A stretch of 52,977 nucleotides of DNA from Gammaproteobacteria bacterium (GTDB taxonomy: Bacteria > Pseudomonadota > Gammaproteobacteria > Burkholderiales > Burkholderiaceae_C): assembly GCA_018820395.1 (NCBI GenBank), contig JAHJOG010000206.1:1-52977 (forward strand), written 5' to 3'. The position numbers and the translations under genes were made by a program. Numbering within the stretch: the first letter of the stretch is position 1; every line of letters starts with the position of its first letter. The notes under the pieces were generated by a model. The model searched no databases and had not been told where the DNA came from. It saw only the letters and a program-made list of their open reading frames with translations. This document shows positions 24,658-33,229 of this stretch, one piece after another.

Positions 24658-25650
24658 TCAGCAGCCGCCCGTGCAGACGCCGCCCGCGTCGAACGCCATG
24701 GTCTTGCCCGACAACGGAACGTGCACCGGCATCTTGGCGGCCTTGATGAATGCTTCGGTCTTGCTGCCGGCGCGGACCTTGCCCGCGATCGTGCCGACTT
24801 CGTTGGCGTGCGAGGCGATCACGGATGCCGGCTTGACCAGGTCGTTCATGACGTAGGCCGCTTCCGCCGGACCGGTGGAAAAGCCGTCGCCGATGTTCAT
24901 GACGGCCAGCTTGGCGCGGTAGTAGTCGCGCACCACGCGGTCCTGGTCGGCAGTGATGCCGGTGTCGCCAGACAGGTAGGCCACCAGCCCGTTGCTGAAG
25001 CGCAGCACGTAGCCGGTCGCGAGGCCGACGTCGCCGGCGATGCCGGCATCTTTCATCGCCTTGCCGAGTTCGCCGCCGATGTACTCGGGGTCCACGCCGT
25101 TGCTGTGCATGGCCGTCACCGTGGCGATGCGCACGCCGCCCACCGTCACGCTGCCTCCGAAGCGCGCCAGCATCGAATCGGCCGGATTGCCGCCGTTCGC
25201 CTTGAGCTTGGCGGCGAAGAACGGCGGCATTTCGCTGCCGGTGACGATCTTCGATTTCTTCGCGAGGGCGATGTCGACCGCGTTGGAATTCGGCATCGAC
25301 GACACCGACATGTCGGGACTCGCGCAGCTGCCCGAATTGGGCGCCTTGTTGCGCGCGTTGCCGACGTGGTCACCGTGCATGTGGCTGACCAGGATGATGT
25401 CGATCGTGCCCAGGCGCGGGTCGCCACCGCCGGCCACCGTGCGGCCCGGGTCGTACAGGATGCGCGTGCCGTTCGGGTCCTCGAACACCAGCGCCCGGTC
25501 CTGCGGACAGAACTCGCCGTCGATGCCGCCGAGGGGCGTGACCTTGACGGTCGGGTTGGACGGGTTGGTCTGAGCGGTCTGCACGCAGGCTGGCAAGGCC
25601 AGCATCGCGAGCAGCGCGCCCGCGGCGGCGAGGGCGTGGATGGACTTCAT
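24658..25650 (-). CDS. MBL-fold metallohydrolase, exported lipoprotein
   Basis: The 330-residue protein has a lipobox LALPAC with C22 as lipid-anchor site. The mature part is a metallo-beta-lactamase fold: the zinc motif HMHGDH is at 90-95, and later ligands fit H156-like TAMHSNG, SGDTGI and SHANE. It is read convergently with the UdgX gene, 28 bases away. The substrate is unknown; the HxHxDH site suggests two metals and a hydrolase, and not a beta-lactamase, since the core loops differ. Confidence 0.88.
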   Translation of the reverse strand: MKSIHALAAAGALLAMLALPACVQTAQTNPSNPTVKVTPLGGIDGEFCPQDRALVFEDPNGTRILYDPGRTVAGGGDPRLGTIDIILVSHMHGDHVGNARNKAPNSGSCASPDMSVSSMPNSNAVDIALAKKSKIVTGSEMPPFFAAKLKANGGNPADSMLARFGGSVTVGGVRIATVTAMHSNGVDPEYIGGELGKAMKDAGIAGDVGLATGYVLRFSNGLVAYLSGDTGITADQDRVVRDYYRAKLAVMNIGDGFSTGPAEAAYVMNDLVKPASVIASHANEVGTIAGKVRAGSKTEAFIKAAKMPVHVPLSGKTMAFDAGGVCTGGC

Positions 25651-25766
25651 GGTGTTCCTTGGGGTTGGCTCGGCGGCAAGTTACCACGTCCCGAAAACAT
25701 TCTGTCGGCCGCAGTCCGAAGACCCGAAACGGCACGCGCCGCCACCGCAGCCGCTAGCATGGCGCG

Positions 25767-26660
25767 ATGGCGATTCTCGTAGGCACGGCTTCATGGACCG
25801 ACAAGACGCTGCTCGACTGCGGGCGCTTCTACCCCAAGGAAGCCAAAACGCCAGAAGCGCGGCTGCGCTTCTACGCGTCGGTCTTTCCGCTGGTCGAAGT
25901 CGACTCCAGCTACTACGCGATCCCGGCGCCGAGCAACGCGCACAACTGGGCAGCGCGGACTCCGGAGCATTTCGTCTTCAACATCAAGGCGTTCCGCCTG
26001 TTCACCGGGCATCAGACCGACCCGAAGGTTCTTCACAAGGACATCAAGGAGACGCTCGGCTCGTCCCGCACGCTCTACTACGCCAGCACGCCGCCCGATG
26101 TGCGCGCAGAGCTGTGGCGCCGCTTCATCGATGCGATCGCGCCGCTCAAGCTCGCCGGCAAACTGGGCCTGGTGCATTTCCAGTTCCCACCCTGGCTCAC
26201 CTGCACGCGCGAGGGCCGCGCCCACGTCGCGCACTGCGTGGAGCAGATGGCCGGGCACACGCTGAGCATCGAGTTCCGCCACCAGTCCTGGCTCGACGAG
26301 GCGCATCGAGCCGCGACCATCGCCCTTCTGCGCGAACTCCGCGTCGTGCATACCGTCGTCGATGGGCCGCAAGGGTTCGCCAACAGCGTCCCGCTGCTCG
26401 CTGAAACCACCCACCCCGACTACGCGCTGGTGCGCCTGCACGGGCGCAACACCGAAACCTATAACGCCCGCGGCGCCTCTTCGGCGGCCGAGCGCTTCGA
26501 CTACGACTACCCCGACGCCGAACTGCGCGAGATCATGGTCGAGGTGCTCCGTCTGGCCTACAAGGTGCGCAACACGCACCTCATCTTCAACAACTGCGAC
26601 GAGGACAAGGGCCAGCGCAACGGCGTCTCCATGATGAACATGCTGCTGGCCCACGGCTGA
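25767..26660 (+). CDS. DUF72 domain protein (YecE-like)
   Basis: The 297-residue protein is of the DUF72/YecE family, a TIM-barrel group. It begins ILVGTASWTDKTLL, has the SSYYAIPAPSNAHNW strand, the segment FHFPPW-like VHFQFPPWLT, the SIEFRHQSWL strand and the closing NTHLIFNNCDEDKGQRN. Its function is unproven, although a nuclease or glycosidase-like role has been suggested. It is a single gene, convergent with the following orphan by 12 bases. Confidence 0.9.
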   Translation: MAILVGTASWTDKTLLDCGRFYPKEAKTPEARLRFYASVFPLVEVDSSYYAIPAPSNAHNWAARTPEHFVFNIKAFRLFTGHQTDPKVLHKDIKETLGSSRTLYYASTPPDVRAELWRRFIDAIAPLKLAGKLGLVHFQFPPWLTCTREGRAHVAHCVEQMAGHTLSIEFRHQSWLDEAHRAATIALLRELRVVHTVVDGPQGFANSVPLLAETTHPDYALVRLHGRNTETYNARGASSAAERFDYDYPDAELREIMVEVLRLAYKVRNTHLIFNNCDEDKGQRNGVSMMNMLLAHG

Positions 26661-26672
26661 ACGCCCGACGGG

Positions 26673-26975
26673 TCAGGCTTCGCGGCTTTCAGAGGGGTCG
26701 GATGAGTTCGTGCCGGACAACGGCTCACGGTGCCTTGCGCGTTCAATCACTTTCAGGGACTGGACGAACAGATAGCGCCTCAGGCGGGCCTTGGCGTCCG
26801 CCTCGGCGATCCGGGCCGTCTTGAACTTCTGCAGGGCCAGCGGCGCAGGGCCGGCGCCGCTGCCGCACAAGTGGTCGCCCAGCGCTTCGATGAGCCGGTC
26901 TCGCGCCGCCACGACGTCGGCGCGGAGGGCCGCCAACTGCCGATGCAAGGCTTCGAGTTCACCAGAATCCATCAT
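26673..26975 (-). CDS. Hypothetical protein with a coiled-coil start
   Basis: The 100-residue protein starts at ATG 26975 (a GTG at 26978 is also possible). Residues 5-40 are an amphipathic helix (GELEALHRQLAALRADVVAARDRLI), a likely coiled coil. The C-terminal tail is rich in serine and acidic residues. I recognise no family. It has no operon partner; the FadR-type gene lies behind it on the same strand, 118 bases away. Confidence 0.5.
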   Translation of the reverse strand: MMDSGELEALHRQLAALRADVVAARDRLIEALGDHLCGSGAGPAPLALQKFKTARIAEADAKARLRRYLFVQSLKVIERARHREPLSGTNSSDPSESREA

Positions 26976-27093
26976 CACGGCCGCCGTTTCATAAGTAAGC
27001 CGTTTGTACTATTTTCGATTCCGCCGCGCCAGCCACCATTCGGCGTAGTGCGCATTGCAGATGGGACATAGAACCTGTTCGCCGGCTTCTTTT

Positions 27094-27810
27094 TCAACCG
27101 TCGAACAGATTCTTCTGGATCTGGTCCAGGTGCTGAATCAGCAGCCGGGCCGCGAGTGCGGCATCGCGATCCCGCAGGGCATCCACCAGTGCCCGGTGCT
27201 GCTGTTCGTATTGGGTCCGGCGTCTCGGCGTGAGCGATTTCGCCTTGAGCCGCCCCCATTCGCCCTGGTCACGGATGCGCTGGCTCAATTCCAGGATCTG
27301 CACGAAGAAGGCGTTGTGCGTCGCCGCAGCCAACGCCTTGTGCAGTTCGCCGTCCCAGAATTCGAACTCGCGAATGCTCTGCGCGGCCTCGGACTTGTCG
27401 ATGCAGTGCTGCATCGCGGCGAAGTCGGCCGACGTGGCGTTGCGGGCGATCAGCGAAGGCATCAGCGGTTCGATGAGCCGGCGCGCTTCCATGAGTTCTG
27501 CCGGGCTCACGCTATCGGCCGAGCGAGACAGCAAGAGGTCCGGCACGACGACCGCCTCCGGAACACCGCTCACGAAGGTGCCGCTGCCCACGGTCTGCGT
27601 GATCAGCCCACGCTCGCGAAACGTCGAAAGCACCCGCCGCACCGCGCCGCGCGACGCGCCGAACTGCTCGCTGAGTTCGCGCTCGGCAGGCAACTTGAAC
27701 CCGGACCGCAACTGCCCGCTGGCCATGCCGTCCCGGAGGAATCGCGACAACGCCTTGGCACCCGCCGCTTTGGGTTCTGCACCCGCGGGTTCGCTGTCGA
27801 TCTCGTTCAT
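27094..27810 (-). CDS. FadR-family (GntR) transcriptional regulator
   Basis: The 238-residue protein starts at ATG 27810 (a TTG at 27831 would add seven residues). It has a GntR winged helix (KALSRFLRDGMASGQLRSG, then ELSEQFGASRGAVRRVLSTF) and a C-terminal FCD helical bundle, with metal-site residues in EFWDGELHKAL, THN and QHRALVDALRD. FCD proteins bind a small organic acid that lifts repression. It is divergent from the hydrolase and molybdenum-hydroxylase operon, and palindromes lie between them, so it is likely the repressor of that operon. Confidence 0.92.
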   Translation of the reverse strand: MNEIDSEPAGAEPKAAGAKALSRFLRDGMASGQLRSGFKLPAERELSEQFGASRGAVRRVLSTFRERGLITQTVGSGTFVSGVPEAVVVPDLLLSRSADSVSPAELMEARRLIEPLMPSLIARNATSADFAAMQHCIDKSEAAQSIREFEFWDGELHKALAAATHNAFFVQILELSQRIRDQGEWGRLKAKSLTPRRRTQYEQQHRALVDALRDRDAALAARLLIQHLDQIQKNLFDG

Positions 27811-27837
27811 GCGTGACGCCTGCTGGGTCAATGTGAT

Positions 27838-27890
27838 ACCAATTGGTTAGAAAAATCGCTGACTTTGGATTGATAAAGATCCATTTTGGT
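27838..27890 (+). promoter_or_regulatory. Operator-like inverted repeats for the FadR-type regulator
   Basis: ACCAATTGGT (27838-27847) is a perfect palindrome within TACCAATTGGTTA. A related copy, CCATTTTGG (27881-27889), lies 32 bases further, inside the spacer of the downstream promoter. Two sites, one near the regulator start and one overlapping the promoter spacer, fit repression with autoregulation. The regulator assignment is inference. Confidence 0.55.
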
Positions 27891-27898
27891 TCTACATT
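27870..27898 (+). promoter_or_regulatory. Sigma70-type promoter of the molybdenum-hydroxylase operon
   Basis: TTGATA (27870-27875) and TACATT (27893-27898) are separated by exactly 17 bases. Each differs from the consensus by one or two bases. The -10 lies 60 bases before the chosen start of the hydrolase gene. An operator-like half site overlaps the spacer. Confidence 0.65.
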
Positions 27899-27957
27899 GA
27901 CTCGTTAGCAACCGACAAATCTTCGCCCGAGTGACAAAGCCGGGCGCTCCACTCGCC

Positions 27958-28833
27958 ATGAAATTCGCCACGCTATCCATCTCGGGTCTGCCCGTCCCCG
28001 CCATTGTCGACGAGCAACGAGGCCGATTTTGGCCGGTCTCGGAACTGGCGCCTGACTTCCGTGGCGATCTGGTCGACTTGGTCGCGGCCTATGCAACGCT
28101 GAAGGACCAATTGGTTCCAAAGACCGAAGGCCAGGCCTTGAAGGGTGTCAAGCTGCTCGCGCCCATCTCGCACCCGCGCCGCAACATCTTCTGCGTGGGC
28201 AAGAATTATCTCGAACACGCCGCCGAGTTCAGCAAGTCGGGGTTCGACAGCAGCGCCAAGGAAGGCGAGCATGCGCCCGAAGCACCGGTGGTCTTCACCA
28301 AGCCGTTCAGTTCGGTGATCGGCCCGGGTGACACCATCCCCTCTCATCCGCATGTGACCCAACTCGACTACGAGGCCGAATTGACGATCGTCATCGGCAA
28401 GGCAGGGCGTGCGATCAAGAAGGCCGACGCACTCGAGCACGTGTTCGGCTACACCATCGTCAACGACGTGACCGCGCGCGACTTGCAGAAACGCCACCGC
28501 CAATGGTTTCTGGGCAAGGGGCTCGACGGCTTCTGCCCGATGGGGCCTTGCATCGTGACGGCCGACGAGCTCGATGCAGCCAAGCTCGCCGTGAAGTGCT
28601 GGGTCAACGGCGAACTGCGGCAGGACGCGAACACCACGGATCTCATCTTCGACATCCCGACCCTGATCGAAGCGATTTCCGCCGGCATCGAACTGCAGCC
28701 TGGCGACCTGATCGCGACCGGAACGCCGGCGGGCGTCGGCATCGGCTTCAATCCGCCTCGCTTCCTTTCGTCCGGTGACGTGGTCCGCATCGAGATCCAG
28801 AACATCGGCGTGCTGGAAAACACCGTCGGCTGA
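27958..28833 (+). CDS. Fumarylacetoacetate hydrolase family protein
   Basis: From the ATG at 27958 (alternative GTG at 27931) the protein has 291 residues. The family core is intact: NIFCVGKNYLEHAAE, the metal-site segment DYEAEL, GYTIVNDVTARDLQKRH, KGLDGFCPMGP and the closing GDLIATGTPAGVGIGF. Members hydrolyse or decarboxylate acylpyruvate-type or 2-oxo acids using a Mg2+ or Mn2+ ion held by carboxylates. In this operon it may cut a ring-opened product of the molybdenum hydroxylase. The substrate is not known. Confidence 0.9.
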   Translation: MKFATLSISGLPVPAIVDEQRGRFWPVSELAPDFRGDLVDLVAAYATLKDQLVPKTEGQALKGVKLLAPISHPRRNIFCVGKNYLEHAAEFSKSGFDSSAKEGEHAPEAPVVFTKPFSSVIGPGDTIPSHPHVTQLDYEAELTIVIGKAGRAIKKADALEHVFGYTIVNDVTARDLQKRHRQWFLGKGLDGFCPMGPCIVTADELDAAKLAVKCWVNGELRQDANTTDLIFDIPTLIEAISAGIELQPGDLIATGTPAGVGIGFNPPRFLSSGDVVRIEIQNIGVLENTVG

Positions 28834-28865
28834 GCCCTTCGAACGACCTACACAAGGAGACAAGA

Positions 28866-29849
28866 TTGAGAAACGCAGTTCGCAAACCCTGGTTGGCGAT
28901 GATCGCCGCCGCCGCCTTCGTGGTGCCTGCCGCGCATGCCCAGACGACGGAGGCTTACCCGAATCGGCCGGTGTCGATCGTGGTGCCCTTCGGCCCGGGC
29001 GGCTCGGCCGATGTCTACGCGCGCGTGCTGGCGCAAAAGCTGAGCGACGAAACGGGCACTTCCTTCGTCGTGGAGAACAAGCCCGGCGCCGGTGCGGTCA
29101 TCGGCACGCAATACGTGGCCAAGGCAGCGCCCGACGGCTACACGCTGCTGATGATGTCGAACACGCAAACGGTCAACGAGTCGCTGCTCAAGCGCAAGCC
29201 CTACGAACTCATGCGCGACTTCGTGGCCGTGGCGCCGGTGAACGAGGCGCCGCTGGTGCTGGTGGTTCGCTCGACGCTCGCCGACAAGACGCTGCCCGAG
29301 CTCATCAAGGACGCCAAGGCCCATCCGGGCAAGCTGAACTACGCGTCGTCCGGCACGGGCACGCCCTATCACATGGCCGGCGAGCTCTTCAAAAGCATGG
29401 CGGGCGTCGACATCGTGCACATCCCCTACAAGAGCAGCGGCGGTGCGCGCACCGATGTGCTCGGCGGACAGGTCGACATGATGTTCGACGCCGTCAGCAC
29501 CATGACCGACCTGATCGCCACCGGCAAGGTGCGGGCGATGGCGACCACGGGCAAGACGCGTTCGAACGTGCTGCCCGACGTGCCGACGATGGCCGAGCTG
29601 GGCCTGCCCGACTACACCGCCACGCTCTGGCTGGGCATCATCGCCCCCAAGGGCACGCCGCAGCCGATCGTCGACATGCTGAACGCCAAGATCGCCAAGA
29701 TCGCGGCCGAACCCGACGTGCGCGCATCGTGGAACAAGGTCGGCGTGACGCCGATGAAGATGTCGACGGCGGAGTTCACGCGCTACCTCGACCAGGACAT
29801 CGCCAAGTGGGGCAAGATCGTCGATTCGGCGAACATCAAGGTGGAATGA
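28866..29849 (+). CDS. Tripartite tricarboxylate transporter-type (Bug) binding protein
   Basis: The 327-residue protein begins at TTG 28866 after AAGGAGACAAGA. A Sec signal ends near PAAHAQT. The mature part is a Bug receptor: YPNRPVSIVVPFGPGGSADV, VVENKPGAGAVIG, and GTPYHMAGELFK. Bug proteins bind small carboxylic acids in the periplasm. No TctA or TctB membrane genes are in the window, so it may use a channel encoded elsewhere, as most Bug proteins of Betaproteobacteria do. Its stop overlaps the next start (ATGA at 29846). Confidence 0.94.
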   Translation: MRNAVRKPWLAMIAAAAFVVPAAHAQTTEAYPNRPVSIVVPFGPGGSADVYARVLAQKLSDETGTSFVVENKPGAGAVIGTQYVAKAAPDGYTLLMMSNTQTVNESLLKRKPYELMRDFVAVAPVNEAPLVLVVRSTLADKTLPELIKDAKAHPGKLNYASSGTGTPYHMAGELFKSMAGVDIVHIPYKSSGGARTDVLGGQVDMMFDAVSTMTDLIATGKVRAMATTGKTRSNVLPDVPTMAELGLPDYTATLWLGIIAPKGTPQPIVDMLNAKIAKIAAEPDVRASWNKVGVTPMKMSTAEFTRYLDQDIAKWGKIVDSANIKVE

Positions 29850-30346
29850 GCACGCACGACGCCGCGGCCACTGAGGCGCCACCGATCGTCCTGACCGTCA
29901 ACGATCAGCGCCACCAACTGCAGGTCGCTGCGGACCGCAGCCTGCTCGACGTGCTGCGCAACGACCTCGGCCTGCGCGCGTCGCACTTCGGTTGCGGCTC
30001 GGGTGAATGCGGTGCCTGCATGGTGCTGCTCGACGGACACCCGGTACCCAGTTGCGACACGCCGATGTGGTCCGTGAGCGGCAAGACGGTGCGAACGTCC
30101 GAAGGCCTGGGCTCGCGCGCGGCGCCGCATCCGATCCAGACCGCATTCATCGCCACCCAGGCTGTGCAATGCGGCTACTGCACGTCGGGCATGCTGATCT
30201 CGGCGGCCGCCCTGCTGGAGCAGCATCCGCGGCCGACCGATTCCGAGATGCGCCAAGGCCTGGAGCGCAACTTGTGCCGATGCGGGACGCATCCGCGCGT
30301 CATGCGCGCGATCGAGCAGGTGGCCGAGGCAAAGGCCGGCGAATGA
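29846..30346 (+). CDS. Molybdenum hydroxylase, [2Fe-2S] small subunit
   Basis: The 166-residue protein carries two [2Fe-2S] clusters. The ferredoxin-type cluster is C50, C55, C58 and C70; the second, in the helical domain, is C109, C112, C144 and C146. It hands electrons from the molybdenum site to an acceptor. It is translated with the binding protein gene and overlaps the large-subunit start by four bases. No FAD-binding medium subunit is present, so the acceptor is likely a cytochrome or another carrier rather than NAD. Confidence 0.94.
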   Translation: MSTHDAAATEAPPIVLTVNDQRHQLQVAADRSLLDVLRNDLGLRASHFGCGSGECGACMVLLDGHPVPSCDTPMWSVSGKTVRTSEGLGSRAAPHPIQTAFIATQAVQCGYCTSGMLISAAALLEQHPRPTDSEMRQGLERNLCRCGTHPRVMRAIEQVAEAKAGE

Positions 30347-32454
30347 TCCCGCCCAGCCTGGCCGCCAACCCGACCCTGTCGACCTGGCTGCGCTTCGATG
30401 CCGCAGGTCATGCCGAGGTGTACTCGGGCAAGGTCGAGCTGGGCCAGGGCATCCTGAGCGCCCTGGCGCAGATCGCGGCCGAAGAGCTCGACCTCGACAT
30501 CGCGCAAGTGCGCATGGTCGCGGCGGTGACGGGCACGAGCCCGGACGAGTCCGTCACGTCCGGCAGCCTGTCGGTGCAGCATTCGGGCGCCGCGGTGCGC
30601 CACGTGTGCGCGCAGGCCCGAGCCCTCTGCCTGGATGCCGTCGCAGCCAGGCATGCGGTGCCGACCGACACGCTGCATATCGAGCGTGGCCGCATCCATT
30701 CCGGCGACCGCGCCCTGGCCAGCTACTGGGACTGGGCCGACACGGGCCTGCTCGATGTCGACGTGGCAGAGACGGTGAGCGTCAAGGCGCACTGCGACTA
30801 CCGCCTGGTCGGCGCCTCGACCCCCCGCGACGACGTGGCCGCCAAGGTGTTCGGCAAGTTCGAGTTCATCCACGATCTGCAGCTGCCCGGCATGGTGCAT
30901 GGGCGGATCGTCCGTCCGCCCTCACCCGCCGCCGTGTTGATGCAGTGCCCCGAAGCAGAGGCCACGGCGTGGGACGGTGTGCGCCACGTCGTGCGCGACG
31001 GCTCGCTGCTCGGCGTGATGGCGTCGACCGAAGCACTCGCCGAACGCGCCGCAGAGAAGCTGGCCGCACAGTGCACCTGGAGCGAGTCGCCCACGCTGCC
31101 GGAAGCGGGCGACATCGGCCCCTGGCTCAAGTCGCTGCCGCACACCGTCCTGGAACGCGGCCACGCGGCACCGACGTCCGCGCCAAAGGCTGCCGAAACG
31201 ACGCGCGCGCGCTTCACCAAGCCGTTCATCCGGCACGCGTCGATCGGCCCTTCGTGCGCCCTGGCGGTCTTCGACGAAGGAACGTTGACGGTCTGGACGC
31301 ACAGCCAGGGCATCTACAACCTGCGGAAAGACCTGGGCCTTGCGCTCGAGCTCCGGCATGAAAGCATCGTGGTGCGTCACGTGCAGGGCGCCGGCTGCTA
31401 CGGCCACAACGGGGCCGACGATGTCGCGTTCGACGCCGCCTGGCTGGCCTGCGCATCGCCGGGCCACCCGGTCCGCGTGCAATGGTCGCGCGAGGACGAA
31501 CTGTGCTGGTCGCCCGTCGGGCCGGCCATGCTCGTCGAGCTCGAAGCCGACACGGACGAAGGCGGCCGGATCGTCGCCTGGCGCCACGAGTCCTGGAGCC
31601 CTGGACACGGGCTGCGTCCGGGGCGCGCACCGACGCCGACGCTGCTCGGCTCGTGGTATCTGTCCCGGCCCGTCGATCGCATCGATGCCTCGGATGCTGC
31701 GCCGGCAGTCGGCGGTGGCGGTGATCGCAACGCCGACCCGGGCTACGCCTTTCCGGCCGTGGCCGTGACCTGCCGACGCACGCTGAGTCTGCCGATGCGC
31801 ACGTCGGCACTGCGTGCGCTCGGCGCATTCGCGAACGTGTTCGCGATCGAATCGTTCATGGACGAGTTGGCCCACGCCGCAGGTTGCGACCCGGTCGTTT
31901 TTCGGTTGCAGCACTCGAGCGATCCACGCGCCGTCGAAGTGATCCGTGCGGCCTCGGCGATGGTCGATTGGCAGACGCGCCCGGTTCCGGCCGGCGAAGG
32001 GCGCGGCCGGGGCATCGCCTACGCGCGCTACAAGAACACGGGCGCTTACTGCGCAGTGGTTGCCGAAGTGGACGTGGCCGAACGCGTGCGCGTGCTGCGC
32101 CTGTCGATCGCCGTGGACGTCGGCCTCGCGATCAACCCCGACGGTGTCTGCCAGCAGATCGAAGGCGGCGCGATCCAGGCCACCAGCTGGGCGCTGATCG
32201 AGTCGGCCCACTTCGACCGCGTGCGAATGCTGGACCAAGGCTGGAGCGACTATCCGATCCTGCGCTTTTCAGATGCGCCACGCATCGACGTCTCGGTGCT
32301 GCCTCGGCCGGATTCACCTTCTCTCGGCGCCGGTGAGGCATCGCTCGGACCGACGGCCGCCGCGATTGCCAACGCAGTCTTCGACGCGCTCGGCATCCGG
32401 GTGCGTGACCTTCCATTGACGCCCGATCGCATCGCCCAGGCCATCAATGCCTGA
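30343..32454 (+). CDS. Molybdenum hydroxylase, molybdopterin-binding large subunit
   Basis: The 703-residue protein is of the xanthine-dehydrogenase family. Landmarks are YSGKVELGQGILSAL (substrate/cofactor region), THSQGIYNLRK, CYGHNGADDVAFDAA and the C-terminal LGAGEASLGP with the catalytic glutamate. The last two are typical of the isoquinoline-1-oxidoreductase and nicotinate-dehydrogenase branch. It hydroxylates a ring carbon using water. There is no cytochrome tail, unlike NicB-type enzymes. The substrate is unknown; Bug and FAA-hydrolase neighbours favour an acid. Confidence 0.93.
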   Translation: MIPPSLAANPTLSTWLRFDAAGHAEVYSGKVELGQGILSALAQIAAEELDLDIAQVRMVAAVTGTSPDESVTSGSLSVQHSGAAVRHVCAQARALCLDAVAARHAVPTDTLHIERGRIHSGDRALASYWDWADTGLLDVDVAETVSVKAHCDYRLVGASTPRDDVAAKVFGKFEFIHDLQLPGMVHGRIVRPPSPAAVLMQCPEAEATAWDGVRHVVRDGSLLGVMASTEALAERAAEKLAAQCTWSESPTLPEAGDIGPWLKSLPHTVLERGHAAPTSAPKAAETTRARFTKPFIRHASIGPSCALAVFDEGTLTVWTHSQGIYNLRKDLGLALELRHESIVVRHVQGAGCYGHNGADDVAFDAAWLACASPGHPVRVQWSREDELCWSPVGPAMLVELEADTDEGGRIVAWRHESWSPGHGLRPGRAPTPTLLGSWYLSRPVDRIDASDAAPAVGGGGDRNADPGYAFPAVAVTCRRTLSLPMRTSALRALGAFANVFAIESFMDELAHAAGCDPVVFRLQHSSDPRAVEVIRAASAMVDWQTRPVPAGEGRGRGIAYARYKNTGAYCAVVAEVDVAERVRVLRLSIAVDVGLAINPDGVCQQIEGGAIQATSWALIESAHFDRVRMLDQGWSDYPILRFSDAPRIDVSVLPRPDSPSLGAGEASLGPTAAAIANAVFDALGIRVRDLPLTPDRIAQAINA

Positions 32455-32500
32455 GCATCGTTTCGGATCTTCTCGCATCACCTGACGGAGTTTTTCATCG

Positions 32501-33196
32501 ATGAATCTGATTGTCTTCAGCGGCGGCGCCGCCCAAGCGGTGGTCACCGGCTTGCAGCCCGCCTTCGAAAAGGCCGAAGCCTGCACGTTGGCCGGCACCT
32601 TCGGTGCGGTGGGCACCATGCGCGACAAGCTGCTCGCAGGGGAAGCCTGCGACGTGCTGGTCTTGTCGGAGTCGCTGATCAAGCAACTCACCGAGCAAGG
32701 CCATGTGGTGGTGGGCAGCGCGCGAGCGCTCGGCCATGTGGCCACGGGAGTCGCGGTGCCCGACGGCGCGCCTTCGATCCGAGTCGACAGCAGCGAGGCG
32801 CTCCGCGATTCGCTGGCCTCGTCGACCGCACTCTTCGTGCCGGACCTGCGCAAGTCGACCGCCGGCATCCACATCGCAGGCGTGTTGAAGAAACTGGGTC
32901 TGGACGACGAGTTGGCCGAGCGCATTCGGGAGTTCCCGAACGGTGCGACGGCCATGCGCGAAATGGCACAGAGCGGGATCGCGGGCGCGATCGGCGCCAC
33001 GCAGGTGACCGAGATCATGGGCACACCGGGCATCCGCCTCATCGCAGAACTGCCGGCGGAACACGCCCTCAGCACGGTCTACGTCGCAGCGGTGTGCAGC
33101 GCATCCGAGCATCCGGAGCAAGCCCGTCGGCTCGTGGATAGGCTGTCGAACGAAGCGTCGGCGGACTTGCGCCGCCGATCGGGCTTCGCGCTCTGA
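32501..33196 (+). CDS. ModA-like substrate-binding protein without signal peptide
   Basis: The 231-residue protein has the two-lobed fold of molybdate-type binding proteins: LIVFSGGAAQAVVTGLQPAF, FGAVGTMRDKLLAGEACDVLVLS and a closing ADLRRRSGFAL. It begins directly with the strand and has no signal or lipobox, so it should remain in the cytosol, unlike ModA or aconitate isomerase. Its operon mates include a molybdenum enzyme. It could be a cofactor-related sensor, an isomerase of a carboxylate, or a mistranslated exported protein; I favour an intracellular carboxylate-binding or isomerase role, at low certainty. Confidence 0.82.
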   Translation: MNLIVFSGGAAQAVVTGLQPAFEKAEACTLAGTFGAVGTMRDKLLAGEACDVLVLSESLIKQLTEQGHVVVGSARALGHVATGVAVPDGAPSIRVDSSEALRDSLASSTALFVPDLRKSTAGIHIAGVLKKLGLDDELAERIREFPNGATAMREMAQSGIAGAIGATQVTEIMGTPGIRLIAELPAEHALSTVYVAAVCSASEHPEQARRLVDRLSNEASADLRRRSGFAL

Positions 33197-33202
33197 ATCG
33201 CT

Positions 33203-33222
33203 GGCCGGGAAAAGTCCCGGCC
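33203..33222. terminator. Hairpin between convergent ModA-like and helicase genes
   Basis: GGCCGGGA (33203-33210) pairs perfectly with TCCCGGCC (33215-33222) around AAAG. It lies 7 bases after one stop and 8 before the other. It lacks a T tract, so it probably marks a shared transcript end rather than a strong terminator. Confidence 0.45.
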
Positions 33223-33229
33223 CGCTCGA

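Noticed and set aside
24652..24669. GGCGGCT/AGCCGCC hairpin at the end of the MBL gene as a terminator
   Set aside because: It lies in coding bases, has no T tract and may reflect codon choice only.
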